A program made the translations under genes and the position numbers. Below the pieces are notes generated by a model that had not been told where the DNA came from, did not search any database, and worked only from the letters and a program-made list of their open reading frames with translations. A stretch of DNA of 64,000 nucleotides from the NCBI GenBank assembly GCA_965215765.1, contig OZ244118.1:1922001-1986000 (forward strand), read 5' to 3'. Source of the DNA: G965212025 sp965215765 (lineage in GTDB: Bacteria; Pseudomonadota; Gammaproteobacteria; Poriferisulfidales; Oxydemutatoraceae). Positions 9,206 to 17,794 of the stretch are shown here, one piece after another. Positions within the stretch are counted from its first letter, which is position 1; each line of letters begins with the position of its first letter.

Positions 9206-11050
9206 TTTCCATAATCAGTGCACGTCCCCTTTGCACGTCCCCTTTCCTCGTCCACATCTCCGTCATGTCGTGAAGCACAGCATGTCTGTGGTGATGGATT
9301 TGATGCTGACGCATTCGGGGAAACACCATCGCTCATCAACGCAGCAGTGCTGCGCTGCGCCAAGACCTTAGCTTTTAGCATTTTCCATAATCAGTGCACG
9401 TCCCCTTTCCTCGTCCACATCTCCGTCATGTCGTGAAGCCCGGCGTGTCTGTGGTGATGGATTTGGCACTGACACATTCAAAGAAACACCACCGTTCATC
9501 AACGCAGCAGTGCTGCGCTGCGCCAAGACCTTAGCTTTTAGCATTTTCCATAATCAGTGCACGTCCCCTTTCCCCGTCTCCATCCCCGGCATGTCGTGAA
9601 GCCCGGCGTGTCGTGGTGATGGATTTGACGCTGACGCATTCGGGAAAACACCGCCGCACATCAACGCAGCAGTGCTGCGCTGCGCCAAGACCCTGGCTTT
9701 TGGCATTTCCCATAATCAGTGCACGTCCCCTTTCCCCGTCCCCGTCCCCGTCCCTGTCATGTCGTGAAGCCCGGCGTGTCGTGGTGATGGATTTGACGCC
9801 GACAGATTCGGGGAAACACCACCGTTCACCAACGCAACAGCACTGCGCTGTGACAAGACCCTGGCTTTCAGCATTTACCATAATCAGTGCACGTCCTCTT
9901 TGCCCGTTCTCTTTGCCCGTCCCCGTCCCCGTCCCCGTCCCCGTCCCCGTCCCCATCCCTGTCATGTCGTGAAGCCCGGCGTGTCGTGGTGATGGATCTG
10001 ACGCTGGCACATTCAAAGAAACACCACCGTTCACCAACGCAACAGCACTGCGCTGTGTCAAGACCCTGGCTTTCAGCATTTCCCATAATCAGTGCACTCG
10101 TCTCGTGAAGCCCGGCGTGTCGTGGTGATGGATCTGACGCTGGCACATTCGGGGAAACACCATCGCTCATCAACGCAGCAGTGCTGCGCTGTGACAAGAC
10201 CCTGGCTTTTAGCATTTACCATAATCAGGGCACTTCCTCTTTCCTCGTTCCCGTCCCCGTCATGTCGTGAAGCCCGGCTTGTCGTGGTAGTGGATCTGAC
10301 GCTGGCACATTCGAAGAAACACCACCGCTCATCAACGTAGCAGTGCTGTGCCAAGACAAGACCTTGGCTTTTAGCATTTCCCATAATCAGGGCACTCGTC
10401 TCGTGAAGCCCGTCATGTCGTGGTAGTGGATCTGACGCTGGCACATTCGAAGAAACACCACCGCTCATCAACGTAGCAGTGCTGTGCCAAGACAAGACCT
10501 TGGCTTTTAGCATTTCCCATAATCAGGGCACTCGTCTCGTGAAGCCCGGCATGTCGTGGTGATGGATCTGACGCTGGCACATTCGGGGAAACACCACCGT
10601 TCACCAACGCAACAGCACTGCGCTGTGTCAAGACCTTAGCTTTTTGCATTTTCCATAATCAGTGCATTTGCCAACACAGCAATGCCTTCACCCCGTCCCG
10701 TGAAGCCCAGCATGTCAGTGGTGGTGGATTTAACGCTGACATATTCGGGGAAACACCATCGCGCATCAACGCAGCAGTGCTGCGCTGTGCCAAGACAAGA
10801 CCTTGGCTTTTAGCATTTCCCATAATCAAGGCACTCGTCTCGTGAAGCCCGGCATGTCGTGGTGATGGATCTGACGCTGGCACATTCGGGGAAACACCAC
10901 CGTTCACCAACGCAACAGCACTGCGCTGTGTCAAGACCTTAGCTTTTTGCATTTTCCATAATCAGTGCATTTGCCAACACAGCAATGCCTTCACCCCGTC
11001 CCGTGAAGCCCAGCATGTCAGTGGTGGTGGATTTAACGCTGACATATTCG
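9140..11050. repeat. Tandem array of the ispF/yoaA junction, 12 copies
   Basis: The yoaA start codon context recurs with its ATG at 9205 (native), 9381, 9544, 9706, 9874, 10079, 10215, 10377, 10513, 10649, 10816 and 10952 (native ispF end). Spacings cluster at 136 and 162-168 bp, with outliers of 176 and 205. Each unit has about 65-80 bp of yoaA 5' sequence and about 70-100 bp of ispF 3' sequence. A 26-bp C-rich stretch is present or absent, which gives the two main lengths. Two neighbouring units (10550-10750 and 10852-11050) form a 302-bp higher-order duplication. Confidence 0.9.
9915..9958. repeat. CCCCGT hexamer microsatellite
   Basis: About six CCCCGT units lie inside one unit of the ispF/yoaA array, where sister units have one to three. 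It arises from the degenerate Gly-Arg-Gly codons of ispF and explains the 205-bp outlier unit. Confidence 0.8.
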
Positions 11051-11421
11051 GGGGAAAGGTGTACCGCGTCGGCGATGAAGTGCCGCATCAGGGGCACATG
11101 CGGTGCAAGTTTCGGGGCTTGGGCAATGATGGTCGCATCCACGTTGACGACGCGTACGGCGTGAGCTGCCAAAAGTTTGTCTATGTGGCTGAGTAATTCC
11201 AGCCCTGACGCACCTTTCCATTTCTCGGTGGCCGGGAAGTGTTCCCCAAGGTCTCCTAATGCCGCCGCTCCCAGAAGTGCATCGCCGACCGCATGGCATA
11301 AAACATCGCCATCTGAATGCGCCGAAATCCCGTTGGTGTGCGGGATCCGAACCCCACCCAAAACAACGTGGTTGCCAGAGCCAAAGGCGTGCGCATCAAA
11401 CCCTTGTCCGATACGAAACAT
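10939..11421 (-). CDS. ispF: 2-C-methyl-D-erythritol 2,4-cyclodiphosphate synthase IspF
   Basis: IspF cyclises CDP-methylerythritol 2-phosphate in the non-mevalonate isoprenoid pathway. The frame is full length at 160 residues. The zinc ligands Asp9, His11 and His43 are present, as are AHSDGD (34-39) and the C-terminal STTTDMLGFTGRGEGIA. The start directly abuts the stop of the ispD-derived chimeric frame, as the native ispD/ispF pair would. The 3' end overlaps the yoaA start context and is the donor of the ispF part of the large array. The tail ALIMENAKS is where the array units diverge. Confidence 0.93.
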   Translation of the reverse strand: MFRIGQGFDAHAFGSGNHVVLGGVRIPHTNGISAHSDGDVLCHAVGDALLGAAALGDLGEHFPATEKWKGASGLELLSHIDKLLAAHAVRVVNVDATIIAQAPKLAPHVPLMRHFIADAVHLSPEYVSVKSTTTDMLGFTGRGEGIAVLANALIMENAKS

Positions 11422-12058
11422 TCAATTTCCCGAAGGACGCAAAAGCGTTTTCATCCATTCCAAGTCTTTAGGATGAGCCAGCTTGGGATTGGGACAATCG
11501 CTTTCAATCAAACGTACTGTGTAACCAGCCAATTCCACTGCCTCGGCCTCGTCGCCAACCTCTGTGCCACTCTCAATGGCTTCAGACAAGGCCTTGTGCA
11601 ACACGGAGTAGCGAAACATTTGCGGAGTTGCAGCAAGAAAAACGCTGCCTTTTGGCAAAGTGCGCAGCGCTTCGCCGACCGCATGGCATAAAACATCGCC
11701 ATCTGAATGCGCTGAAATCCCGTTGGTGTGCGGGATCCGAACCCCACCCAAAACAACGTGGTTGCCAGAGCCAAAGGCGTGCGCATCAAATCCTTGTCCG
11801 ATACGAAACATTCAATTTTCCGAAGGACGCAAAAGCGTTTTCATCCATTCCAGGTCTTTAGGATGAGTCAGCTTGGGATTGGGACAATCGCTTTCAATCA
11901 AACGTACTGTGTAACCAGCCAATTCCACTGCCTCGGCCTCGTCGCCAACCTCTGTGCCACTTTCAATGGCTTCAGACAAGGCCTTGTACAACACGGAGTA
12001 GCGAAACATTTGCGGAGTTGCAGCAAGAAAAACGCTGCCTTTTGGCAAAGTGCGCAAC
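11279..12058. repeat. 390-bp tandem duplication of the ispD/ispF junction
   Basis: The ispF start occurs at 11421 and again at 11811, exactly 390 bp apart. Each copy holds about the last 83 codons of ispD and the first 46 codons of ispF. The two copies differ by only a few substitutions. The breakpoint lies near 11668, at a short shared GCGA in ispF and ispD. Confidence 0.9.
11422..11811 (-). CDS. Chimeric IspF(N)-IspD(C) open frame, 129 aa
   Basis: Residues 1-46 equal the IspF N-terminus, including Asp9, His11 and His43. From EALRTLPKGS on, the frame equals the last 83 residues of IspD. It is a by-product of the 390-bp duplication that happens to be in frame, with the native ispF start context upstream and a TGA abutting the next ATG. 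It lacks the IspF substrate and trimer half and the IspD nucleotide-binding half, so enzyme activity is unlikely. It may still be translated as a spacer cistron. Confidence 0.5.
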   Translation of the reverse strand: MFRIGQGFDAHAFGSGNHVVLGGVRIPHTNGISAHSDGDVLCHAVGEALRTLPKGSVFLAATPQMFRYSVLHKALSEAIESGTEVGDEAEAVELAGYTVRLIESDCPNPKLAHPKDLEWMKTLLRPSGN

Positions 12059-12504
12059 ACCTCGCTTTCCGCACTCTTCAGCTTCACCGCATCGCTCACG
12101 GTGCTGCCGCTCACGCCACCGACCGCTTCATCTTTCACAGCGTCAATAAAATGAAACAGTGATCTTTGCGTCAAAGCGGGTCTGGCAGCATCATGCACAA
12201 TCACCCAATCTTCGGGGCTTGCGGTGGGCAGCAAAGCATCCAGGGCATGCATGACCGTCTCTGCCCGTGTCTTTCCGCCCTGCACTGCCAGGATTTTTTC
12301 CCAGCCGGCACAGGGGCATCGTTCCCAGAGTGTGTCACCGGCAGCCAGTCCAACCACAACTCTTTCAAGTACACCAAAACCGAGTAACGCCCTTAGGCTG
12401 TGTTCCAGGACTGTCGATCCTTCAATGTTCTGATATTGCTTGGGATACGGGGCATGAAAGCGTGTGCCTTCCCCGGCCGCAGGCACGATGCCCCAAAAAA
12501 TCAT
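11812..12504 (-). CDS. ispD: 2-C-methyl-D-erythritol 4-phosphate cytidylyltransferase IspD
   Basis: IspD joins CTP to methylerythritol phosphate, the step two before IspF. It is full length at 230 residues. PAAGEGTR (8-15) and PKQY (21-24) form the CTP-binding loop, GGKTRAETV (77-85) and HDAARP (104-109) are the family's conserved substrate loops. The ATG overlaps the TGA of ftsB (ATGA), which suggests coupling. Its last 83 codons are duplicated downstream in the chimeric frame. Confidence 0.95.
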   Translation of the reverse strand: MIFWGIVPAAGEGTRFHAPYPKQYQNIEGSTVLEHSLRALLGFGVLERVVVGLAAGDTLWERCPCAGWEKILAVQGGKTRAETVMHALDALLPTASPEDWVIVHDAARPALTQRSLFHFIDAVKDEAVGGVSGSTVSDAVKLKSAESEVLRTLPKGSVFLAATPQMFRYSVLYKALSEAIESGTEVGDEAEAVELAGYTVRLIESDCPNPKLTHPKDLEWMKTLLRPSEN

Positions 12505-12836
12505 GGGGTTTCGGAATGATGATCCGCCGCTTCTTCAGTGAAGTAAAAAAAGGTCTCGCCTTTGTGAATCATTCCCAACTCTTCACGGGCCACGTGTTCC
12601 AAAGTCTCCGCATTGCTTTTTATGTCCTGAATTTCCTGCTCCAAGGCTTTGTTTTTCTCTGCCAAAAGCACATTCTCCAGGTTTACGCTGTCAACCTCAG
12701 CATGAAGTTCCAAAATTCTGACAATCCCCTTGTCTCCCACGATATAAAATATTGCCTGAACTGAAAAAAACGCCATCATGATCATGATCAGGCTCAGAAC
12801 CATACCCCAAGGTCTCGTCCCGGTTTTGGATTTCAT
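12501..12836 (-). CDS. ftsB: Cell division protein FtsB
   Basis: FtsB forms the FtsQLB complex of the divisome. The 111-residue product has a short basic cytoplasmic N-terminus, one membrane helix at about residues 12-33, a periplasmic coiled coil at about 40-75 (LELHAEVDSVNLENVLLAEK) and the typical AREELGMIHKGETFFYF close to the end. Its start overlaps the eno stop by one base and its stop overlaps ispD. eno-ftsB-ispD is a common order in gammaproteobacteria. Confidence 0.93.
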   Translation of the reverse strand: MKSKTGTRPWGMVLSLIMIMMAFFSVQAIFYIVGDKGIVRILELHAEVDSVNLENVLLAEKNKALEQEIQDIKSNAETLEHVAREELGMIHKGETFFYFTEEAADHHSETP

Positions 12837-14119
12837 TACAAAAAGCGTTTAAACGCCTCCGTGCCCCAGTATTTCGTCTGACCGCCCAGACGTTGCTCTA
12901 TCCTGAGCAGGCGATTGTATTTCGCCACGCGATCTGTTCGCGACAAGGAACCTGCCTTGATCTGGCTGGTGCCGGTTGCCACAGCAAGATCGGCAATGCA
13001 GATGTCTTCCGTTTCCCCGGAGCGGTGCGAAATGACACAGGAGTAACCATTTTCATGCGCCAGGCGGATTGCTTCGAGCGTTTCCGTCAAAGTCCCAATC
13101 TGGTTTGGCTTGATCAGGACGGCGTTGGCGACCTTCTCCCGTATGCCTCGCCGAATGATGTCGGGATTGGTCACGAACAGGTCATCTCCTACCAACTGCA
13201 GGCGATCTCCCAACTTTTCTGTCATGAATTTCCAGTTTGCCCAGTCATCTTCTGCCAGGCCATCTTCAATAGACAAAATGGGGTAATTGTTCGCCCATTT
13301 CTCAAAACGGGACACCAGCTCTTCTCCCGAATATTTGCGATTTTCAGACCGAAAGTGGTAGCTGCCGTCATGGAAAAGCTCCGAACTGGCAGCGTCAATG
13401 GCGATGTACACATCTTTGCCGGCCTCATAAGGGGTTCGTCCAATCGCTTCGAGCAAAAGCTCCAGAGCGGCATCGTTGCTTTCCAGCCGCGGGGCAAACC
13501 CTCCTTCATCACCGACCGTGGTACGAAAGCCGCGCAAAACCAGAAGGCTACGCAGGGAATGAAAAATCTCCGCACCTACCCGCAGTGCCTCACTGATACT
13601 CGCGCTGCTGACCGGAACAATCATGAACTCTTGTATGTCCATGCTTTGGCTGGCATGTACGCCACCATTCAGGATATTGATCATCGGCACCGGCAAACTC
13701 AATGGCTTTTCCCCGGCCAAACTTTGATAAAAGGGCAGATCCATTTCCATGGCGTGTGCCTTCGCTGCTGCCAAAGAGACTCCCAACAGAGCGTTGCCGC
13801 CAAGCCGGGATTTGTTTTTTGTGCCATCAAGGTCAATCATCGTTTGGTCAATTTCTGCTTGCCTGGACACGTCCATACCCACCAAGGCCTGGAAAATCTC
13901 GGTTTCAATGCTCTTGATTACGGATCGAACTCCTTTGCCATGAAAGCGGTCGGGGTCATTGTCGCGCTTCTCAAGTGCTTCAAGTGTTCCGGTGGATGCG
14001 CCAGACGGAACGGAGGCTCTGCCCATTGCCCCGGTGTCCGTGAACACTTCGGCTTCAACTGTCGGGTCACCGCGAGAGTCAAGAATCTCACGCGCCACAA
14101 TTCTGGTAATTTTATGCAT
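12836..14119 (-). CDS. eno: Enolase
   Basis: Enolase interconverts 2-phosphoglycerate and phosphoenolpyruvate, and in many bacteria is also part of the RNA degradosome. The 427-residue frame is of normal length. Visible family features are SGASTGTLEALE near 40, NGGVHASQSMDIQEFMIVP near 155-175, the metal-binding SIEDGLAEDDW, the catalytic-lysine strand AVLIKPNQIGTLTE, and SHRSGETED. It abuts kdsA upstream without a spacer (eno start 14119, kdsA stop 14120), and neither of its own boundaries is duplicated. Confidence 0.97.
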   Translation of the reverse strand: MHKITRIVAREILDSRGDPTVEAEVFTDTGAMGRASVPSGASTGTLEALEKRDNDPDRFHGKGVRSVIKSIETEIFQALVGMDVSRQAEIDQTMIDLDGTKNKSRLGGNALLGVSLAAAKAHAMEMDLPFYQSLAGEKPLSLPVPMINILNGGVHASQSMDIQEFMIVPVSSASISEALRVGAEIFHSLRSLLVLRGFRTTVGDEGGFAPRLESNDAALELLLEAIGRTPYEAGKDVYIAIDAASSELFHDGSYHFRSENRKYSGEELVSRFEKWANNYPILSIEDGLAEDDWANWKFMTEKLGDRLQLVGDDLFVTNPDIIRRGIREKVANAVLIKPNQIGTLTETLEAIRLAHENGYSCVISHRSGETEDICIADLAVATGTSQIKAGSLSRTDRVAKYNRLLRIEQRLGGQTKYWGTEAFKRFL

Positions 14120-15001
14120 TCAGGTCGCTGCTCCATTGCTGAGGGGATTGAAGGACCAAGTCTCGCGGCAGGCAATCTGCGGTTTCACGACTTCGTCAAT
14201 GGCGCGCAGGTCTTCCAGCACACGCCCGATGGTCGCCATGGGAATGACGTTGGGGCCATCACTCAAGGCTTTTTCCGGGTGGGGATGTGTTTCCATAAAC
14301 ACAGCGGCCACACCGGTTGCGACAGCGGCTCTTGCCAGTGCCGGGGCGAACTTGGACTGACCACCAGAAACCCCCTTCCCTGCCCCGGGCAACTGCACCG
14401 AATGCGTTGCGTCAAAAACCACGGGACAACCCGTGGCACGCAATTCAACCAAAGAACGCATATCAACGACCAAGTTATTGTAACCAAAGGAAAAACCTCT
14501 TTCGCAAACCATGATTCTATGGTTCCCGACCGCATGTGCTTTTGCCACCACAGCCGGCATCTCTCCAGGAGAAAGAAACTGCCCCTTCTTGATATTCACC
14601 GGCAACCCGCAGGCAGCGACATTCTGGATGAAATTGGTTTGCCGGCACAGGAAAGCGGGCGTCTGCAGAATATCAACCACCCCGGCGATTTCCCCAAGCG
14701 GAGAATCTTCGTGGACATCTGTCAGCACTGGCACGCCAACCTCTCTTTTTACTTTTTCCAGAATACGCAAGCCGTCTTCCACACCAGGGCCACGGTAACT
14801 GCCCTCGGAAGACCGATTGGCTTTGTCAAAAGATGATTTATAGACAAAAGGCAGATTCAGTTTCTCGCACGTATTCCGTAAAGATTCGGCGGTGCTTAAA
14901 GCCAGGCTCTCATTTTCGATCACGCATGGTCCGGCAATAAGCACAAAAGGCAATTCCGGGCTGAAGTTCAAACCCGCTACGCTGACGACTTCGTTAGACA
15001 T
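14120..15001 (-). CDS. kdsA: 3-deoxy-8-phosphooctulonate synthase (Kdo-8-P synthase)
   Basis: KdsA condenses phosphoenolpyruvate with arabinose 5-phosphate to give Kdo-8-P for LPS inner core. The product has about 293 residues. FVLIAGPCVIENESLA, YKSSFDKANRSSEGSYRGPG, VLTDVHE and CERGFSFGYNNLVVDM are the expected active-site strands. Two starts are possible: the ATG at 15001 (MSNEVVS) or a TTG four codons upstream at 15013. In the repeat copy nearest pyrG that TTG is an ATG, so the longer form may be ancestral. A GAGG precedes both but at poor spacing. Four partial copies of the 5' end lie upstream. Confidence 0.93.
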   Translation of the reverse strand: MSNEVVSVAGLNFSPELPFVLIAGPCVIENESLALSTAESLRNTCEKLNLPFVYKSSFDKANRSSEGSYRGPGVEDGLRILEKVKREVGVPVLTDVHEDSPLGEIAGVVDILQTPAFLCRQTNFIQNVAACGLPVNIKKGQFLSPGEMPAVVAKAHAVGNHRIMVCERGFSFGYNNLVVDMRSLVELRATGCPVVFDATHSVQLPGAGKGVSGGQSKFAPALARAAVATGVAAVFMETHPHPEKALSDGPNVIPMATIGRVLEDLRAIDEVVKPQIACRETWSFNPLSNGAAT

Positions 15002-15290
15002 TTTTGCTTTCAACCTCGAACAGTTTTCCTGCCGTCACTTCCTCAAGCACGACTTCCACGCCAGGGCCACGGTAACTGCCCTCTGAAGACCGATTGGCTT
15101 TGTCAAAAGATGATTTATAGACAAAAGGCAGATTCAGTTTCTCGCACGTATTCCGTAAAGATTCGGCGGTGCTTAAAGCCAGGCTCTCATTTTCGATCAC
15201 GCATGGTCCGGCAATAAGCACAAAAGGCAATTCCGGGCTGAAGTTCAAACCCGCTACGCTGACGACTTCGTTAGACATTTTTGCTTTCAA
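14994..15290 (-). pseudogene. kdsA 5' fragment, chimeric 98-aa frame (unit 1)
   Basis: It encodes the first 79 or so KdsA residues, then VVLEEVTAGKLFEVESKNV from leader sequence in a new frame. Its TAA overlaps the start of the true kdsA (ATGTCTAA), so ribosomes ending here could restart on kdsA. The fragment lacks most of the TIM barrel and cannot be an enzyme. Confidence 0.7.
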
Positions 15291-15567
15291 CCTCGAACAG
15301 TTTTCCTGCCGTCACTTCCTCAAGCATGACTTCGGTGCCAGAGTCACGGTAACTGCCCTCGGAAGACCGATTGGCCTTGTCAAAAGATGATTTATAGACA
15401 AAAGGCAGATTCAGTTTCTCGCACGTATTCCGTAAAGATTCGGCGGTGCTTAAAGCCAGGCTCTCATTTTCGATCATGCATGGTCCGGCAATAAGCACAA
15501 AAGGCAATTCCGGGCTGAAGTTCAAACCCGCTACGCTGACGACTTCGTTAGACATTTTTGCTTTCAA
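15271..15567 (-). pseudogene. kdsA 5' fragment, chimeric 98-aa frame (unit 2)
   Basis: Same design as the fragment at 14994-15290, with YRDSGTEVMLEE at the join where unit 1 has GPGVEVVLEE. The stop codon overlaps the next start. Confidence 0.7.
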
Positions 15568-15844
15568 CCTCGAACAGTTTTCCTGCCGTCACTTCCTCAA
15601 GCACGACTTCGGTGCCAGAGCCACGGTAACTGCCCTCGGAAGACCGATTGGCTTTGTCAAAAGATGATTTATAGACAAAAGGCAGATTCAGTTTCTCGCA
15701 CGTATTCCGTAAAGATTCGGCGGTGCTTAAAGCCAGGCTCTCATTTTCGATCACGCATGGTCCGGCAATAAGCACAAAAGGCAATTCCGGGCTGAAGTTC
15801 AAACCCGCTACGCTGACGGCTTCGTTAGACATTTTTGCTTTCAA
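15548..15844 (-). pseudogene. kdsA 5' fragment, chimeric 98-aa frame (unit 3)
   Basis: Third fragment of the series, with Ala for Val at residue 9 (SNEAVSVAG). It is otherwise the same as its neighbours and has the same overlapping stop and start. Confidence 0.7.
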
Positions 15845-16121
15845 CCTCGAACAGTTTTCCTGCCGTCACTTCCTCAAGCACGACTTCGGTGCCAGAGCCA
15901 CGGTAACTGCCCTCGGAAGACCGATTGGCTTTGTCAAAAGATGATTTATAGACAAAAGGCAGATTCAGCTTCTCGCACGTATTCCGTAAAGATTCGGCGG
16001 TGCTTAAAGCCAGGCTCTCATTTTCGATCACGCATGGTCCGGCAATAAGCACAAAAGGCAATTCCGGGCTGAAGTTCAAATCCGCTACGCTGACGACTTC
16101 GTTAGACATTTTTGCTTTCAT
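15825..16121 (-). pseudogene. kdsA 5' fragment, chimeric 98-aa frame (unit 4)
   Basis: The copy nearest pyrG. It begins with ATG where the others have TTG and has VADLNF where the others have VAGLNF. It is followed by the same chain of overlapping stops and starts leading to kdsA. Confidence 0.7.
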
Positions 16122-16150
16122 CCTCGAACAGTTTTCCTGCCGTCACTTCC

Positions 16151-17794
16151 TCAAGCATGACTTCGGTGCTCCCTTGCAGCACCCACAAACCCCAGAAACA
16201 AGGGATGCGCGTGGCTTAAACTTGACTGGAATTCAGGGTGGAACTGGCAACCAATAAACCACGGATGGTCTCCCAATTCTATAACCTCTACCAGGTCTTC
16301 GGGAGACTTCCCGCTGACCCGCAAGCCGGCTGCGATCAGCCTGTCCCGGTAACCATTATTCACTTCATAACGGTGACGGTGGCGTTCACGAATCTCTGCC
16401 TTCCCGTACAGCTCGCGCGCAACAGAGTGCGGCTCGAGGCGACACTGCTGTGCACCAAGCCGCATGGTCCCTCCCTTCTCGGAATTTTCACTGCGGTGTT
16501 CCACGCTGCCATTCTGGCCGGTCCATTCTGTCACCAATGCCACCACCGGAGCAGTGGTCCTGGCCGTGAATTCGGTGCTGTGGGCATCCGGCAAAGCTGC
16601 CACATTACGGGCAAACTCAATCACCGCCACCTGCAAGCCCAAACAGATTCCCAGGTAAGGCACCTTGCTCTCCCGGGCATAGCGGGCAGCCAGAATCTTC
16701 CCTTCAATACTGCGTGCCCCGAAGCCTCCCGGAACCAGCACGGCATCAGCCGCATCAAGGACTCCGACACCCTGATGCTCCAGCACTTCTGCGTCAATGT
16801 AATGCAGCCTGATACGGGTTCCGGATTTTAGTCCCGCATGGTCAAGTGCCTCATTCAAGGACTTGTAGGCATCCTGATTACGGACGTATTTGCCAACAAT
16901 GGCAATGTTCACAGCGTCACCCGTCTGCTCCTTGCGCTCGGCAATGACTTGCTTCCAGCAGCCAAGATCGGCAGAACCGGCAACGTCAGCGAGCCCAAGC
17001 AGTTCAATCAGGCATTCATCAACTTTCTGCTCGTGAAGGTTCACCGGGATGCGATACACATCGTCCACATCCGGGGCGCTAAAGACCGCGCTCTCCGGCA
17101 CATTGGTAAACAGTGCTATTTTCTTTTTTTCGTCTGCGCTGAGCTCTCTGTGAGAAGTTCGGCACAGCAACAAATTTGGCTGAATGCCAATGGAACGTAA
17201 CTCCTTGACAGAGTGCTGCGTTGGTTTGGTCTTGTTTTCATCACTCGCTGAAACCCAAGGTACCAACGTCAAATGCACGAACACGCATTGCCTGTGTTTC
17301 TCAACCCCCAGCTGGCGAATCGCTTCCAAAAACGGCAGAGACTCAATATCACCTGCTGTCCCGCCAATTTCCACCAAAGCAATGTCAGCATCTCCAGCAC
17401 CTTCAAAAATGGCTTGCTTGATTTCGTTGGTGACGTGGGGAATCACCTGGCAGGTGCTGCCCAAAAACTCCCCTCTGCGCTCGCGCCCGATGACCCGCTC
17501 ATAGATCTGACCGGCGGTGTGATTGTTATGTTTGCTGGTCGAAAAATTCACAAAACGCTCGTAATGCCCGAGATCCAGGTCTGTTTCTGCGCCATCCTCG
17601 GTAACAAAGACTTCCCCGTGTTGAAAAGGGTTCATCGTCCCGGGATCAACGTTGAGGTAAGGGTCAAGCTTCGTCAGGCTGACCTTGAAGCCACGAGCTT
17701 CAAGGATCGCCCCGATGGAAGCGCACGCAATCCCTTTACCGATTGATGACACCACTCCACCGGTAACAAAGATAAAACAAGGTGAGTTGTTCAT
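16151..17794 (-). CDS. pyrG: CTP synthase
   Basis: PyrG makes CTP from UTP, ATP and glutamine-derived ammonia. The 547-residue protein has the synthetase N-terminus FVTGGVVSSIGKG, LDPYLNVDPGTMNP, and the class I glutaminase domain with the nucleophile in YLGICLGLQ and the His-Glu pair in GCQFHPEFQS. I chose the ATG at 17794 because it overlaps the tilS stop (ATGA); an in-frame start 13 codons upstream would lie inside tilS. The 3' end is copied in the 277-bp repeat. The tail GAAREHRSHA overlaps leader sequence of the kdsA fragments. Confidence 0.96.
   Translation of the reverse strand: MNNSPCFIFVTGGVVSSIGKGIACASIGAILEARGFKVSLTKLDPYLNVDPGTMNPFQHGEVFVTEDGAETDLDLGHYERFVNFSTSKHNNHTAGQIYERVIGRERRGEFLGSTCQVIPHVTNEIKQAIFEGAGDADIALVEIGGTAGDIESLPFLEAIRQLGVEKHRQCVFVHLTLVPWVSASDENKTKPTQHSVKELRSIGIQPNLLLCRTSHRELSADEKKKIALFTNVPESAVFSAPDVDDVYRIPVNLHEQKVDECLIELLGLADVAGSADLGCWKQVIAERKEQTGDAVNIAIVGKYVRNQDAYKSLNEALDHAGLKSGTRIRLHYIDAEVLEHQGVGVLDAADAVLVPGGFGARSIEGKILAARYARESKVPYLGICLGLQVAVIEFARNVAALPDAHSTEFTARTTAPVVALVTEWTGQNGSVEHRSENSEKGGTMRLGAQQCRLEPHSVARELYGKAEIRERHRHRYEVNNGYRDRLIAAGLRVSGKSPEDLVEVIELGDHPWFIGCQFHPEFQSSLSHAHPLFLGFVGAAREHRSHA

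Larger units (their letters stand above)
14770..16165. repeat. 277-bp tandem repeat x5 of the pyrG/kdsA junction
   Basis: The kdsA start context recurs with the TTG/ATG at 15013, 15290, 15567, 15844 and 16121, an exact 277-bp period. Each unit has about 16 bp of the pyrG 3' end, about 40 bp of leader and about 237 bp of kdsA 5' sequence. Units differ at only a few positions. The breakpoint falls where kdsA and pyrG share GAAG. Confidence 0.95.

Noticed and set aside
9140..11050. Evenly spaced repeats looked like a CRISPR array
   Set aside because: Repeats are over 60 bp and the whole unit is repeated rather than alternating with unique spacers. The sequence is plainly yoaA 5' and ispF 3'. 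No cas genes are present.
12893..14836. A 647-codon plus-strand frame opposite eno and kdsA
   Set aside because: It is antisense to two clear enzyme genes, has no known domain and arises from the codon bias of the true genes.
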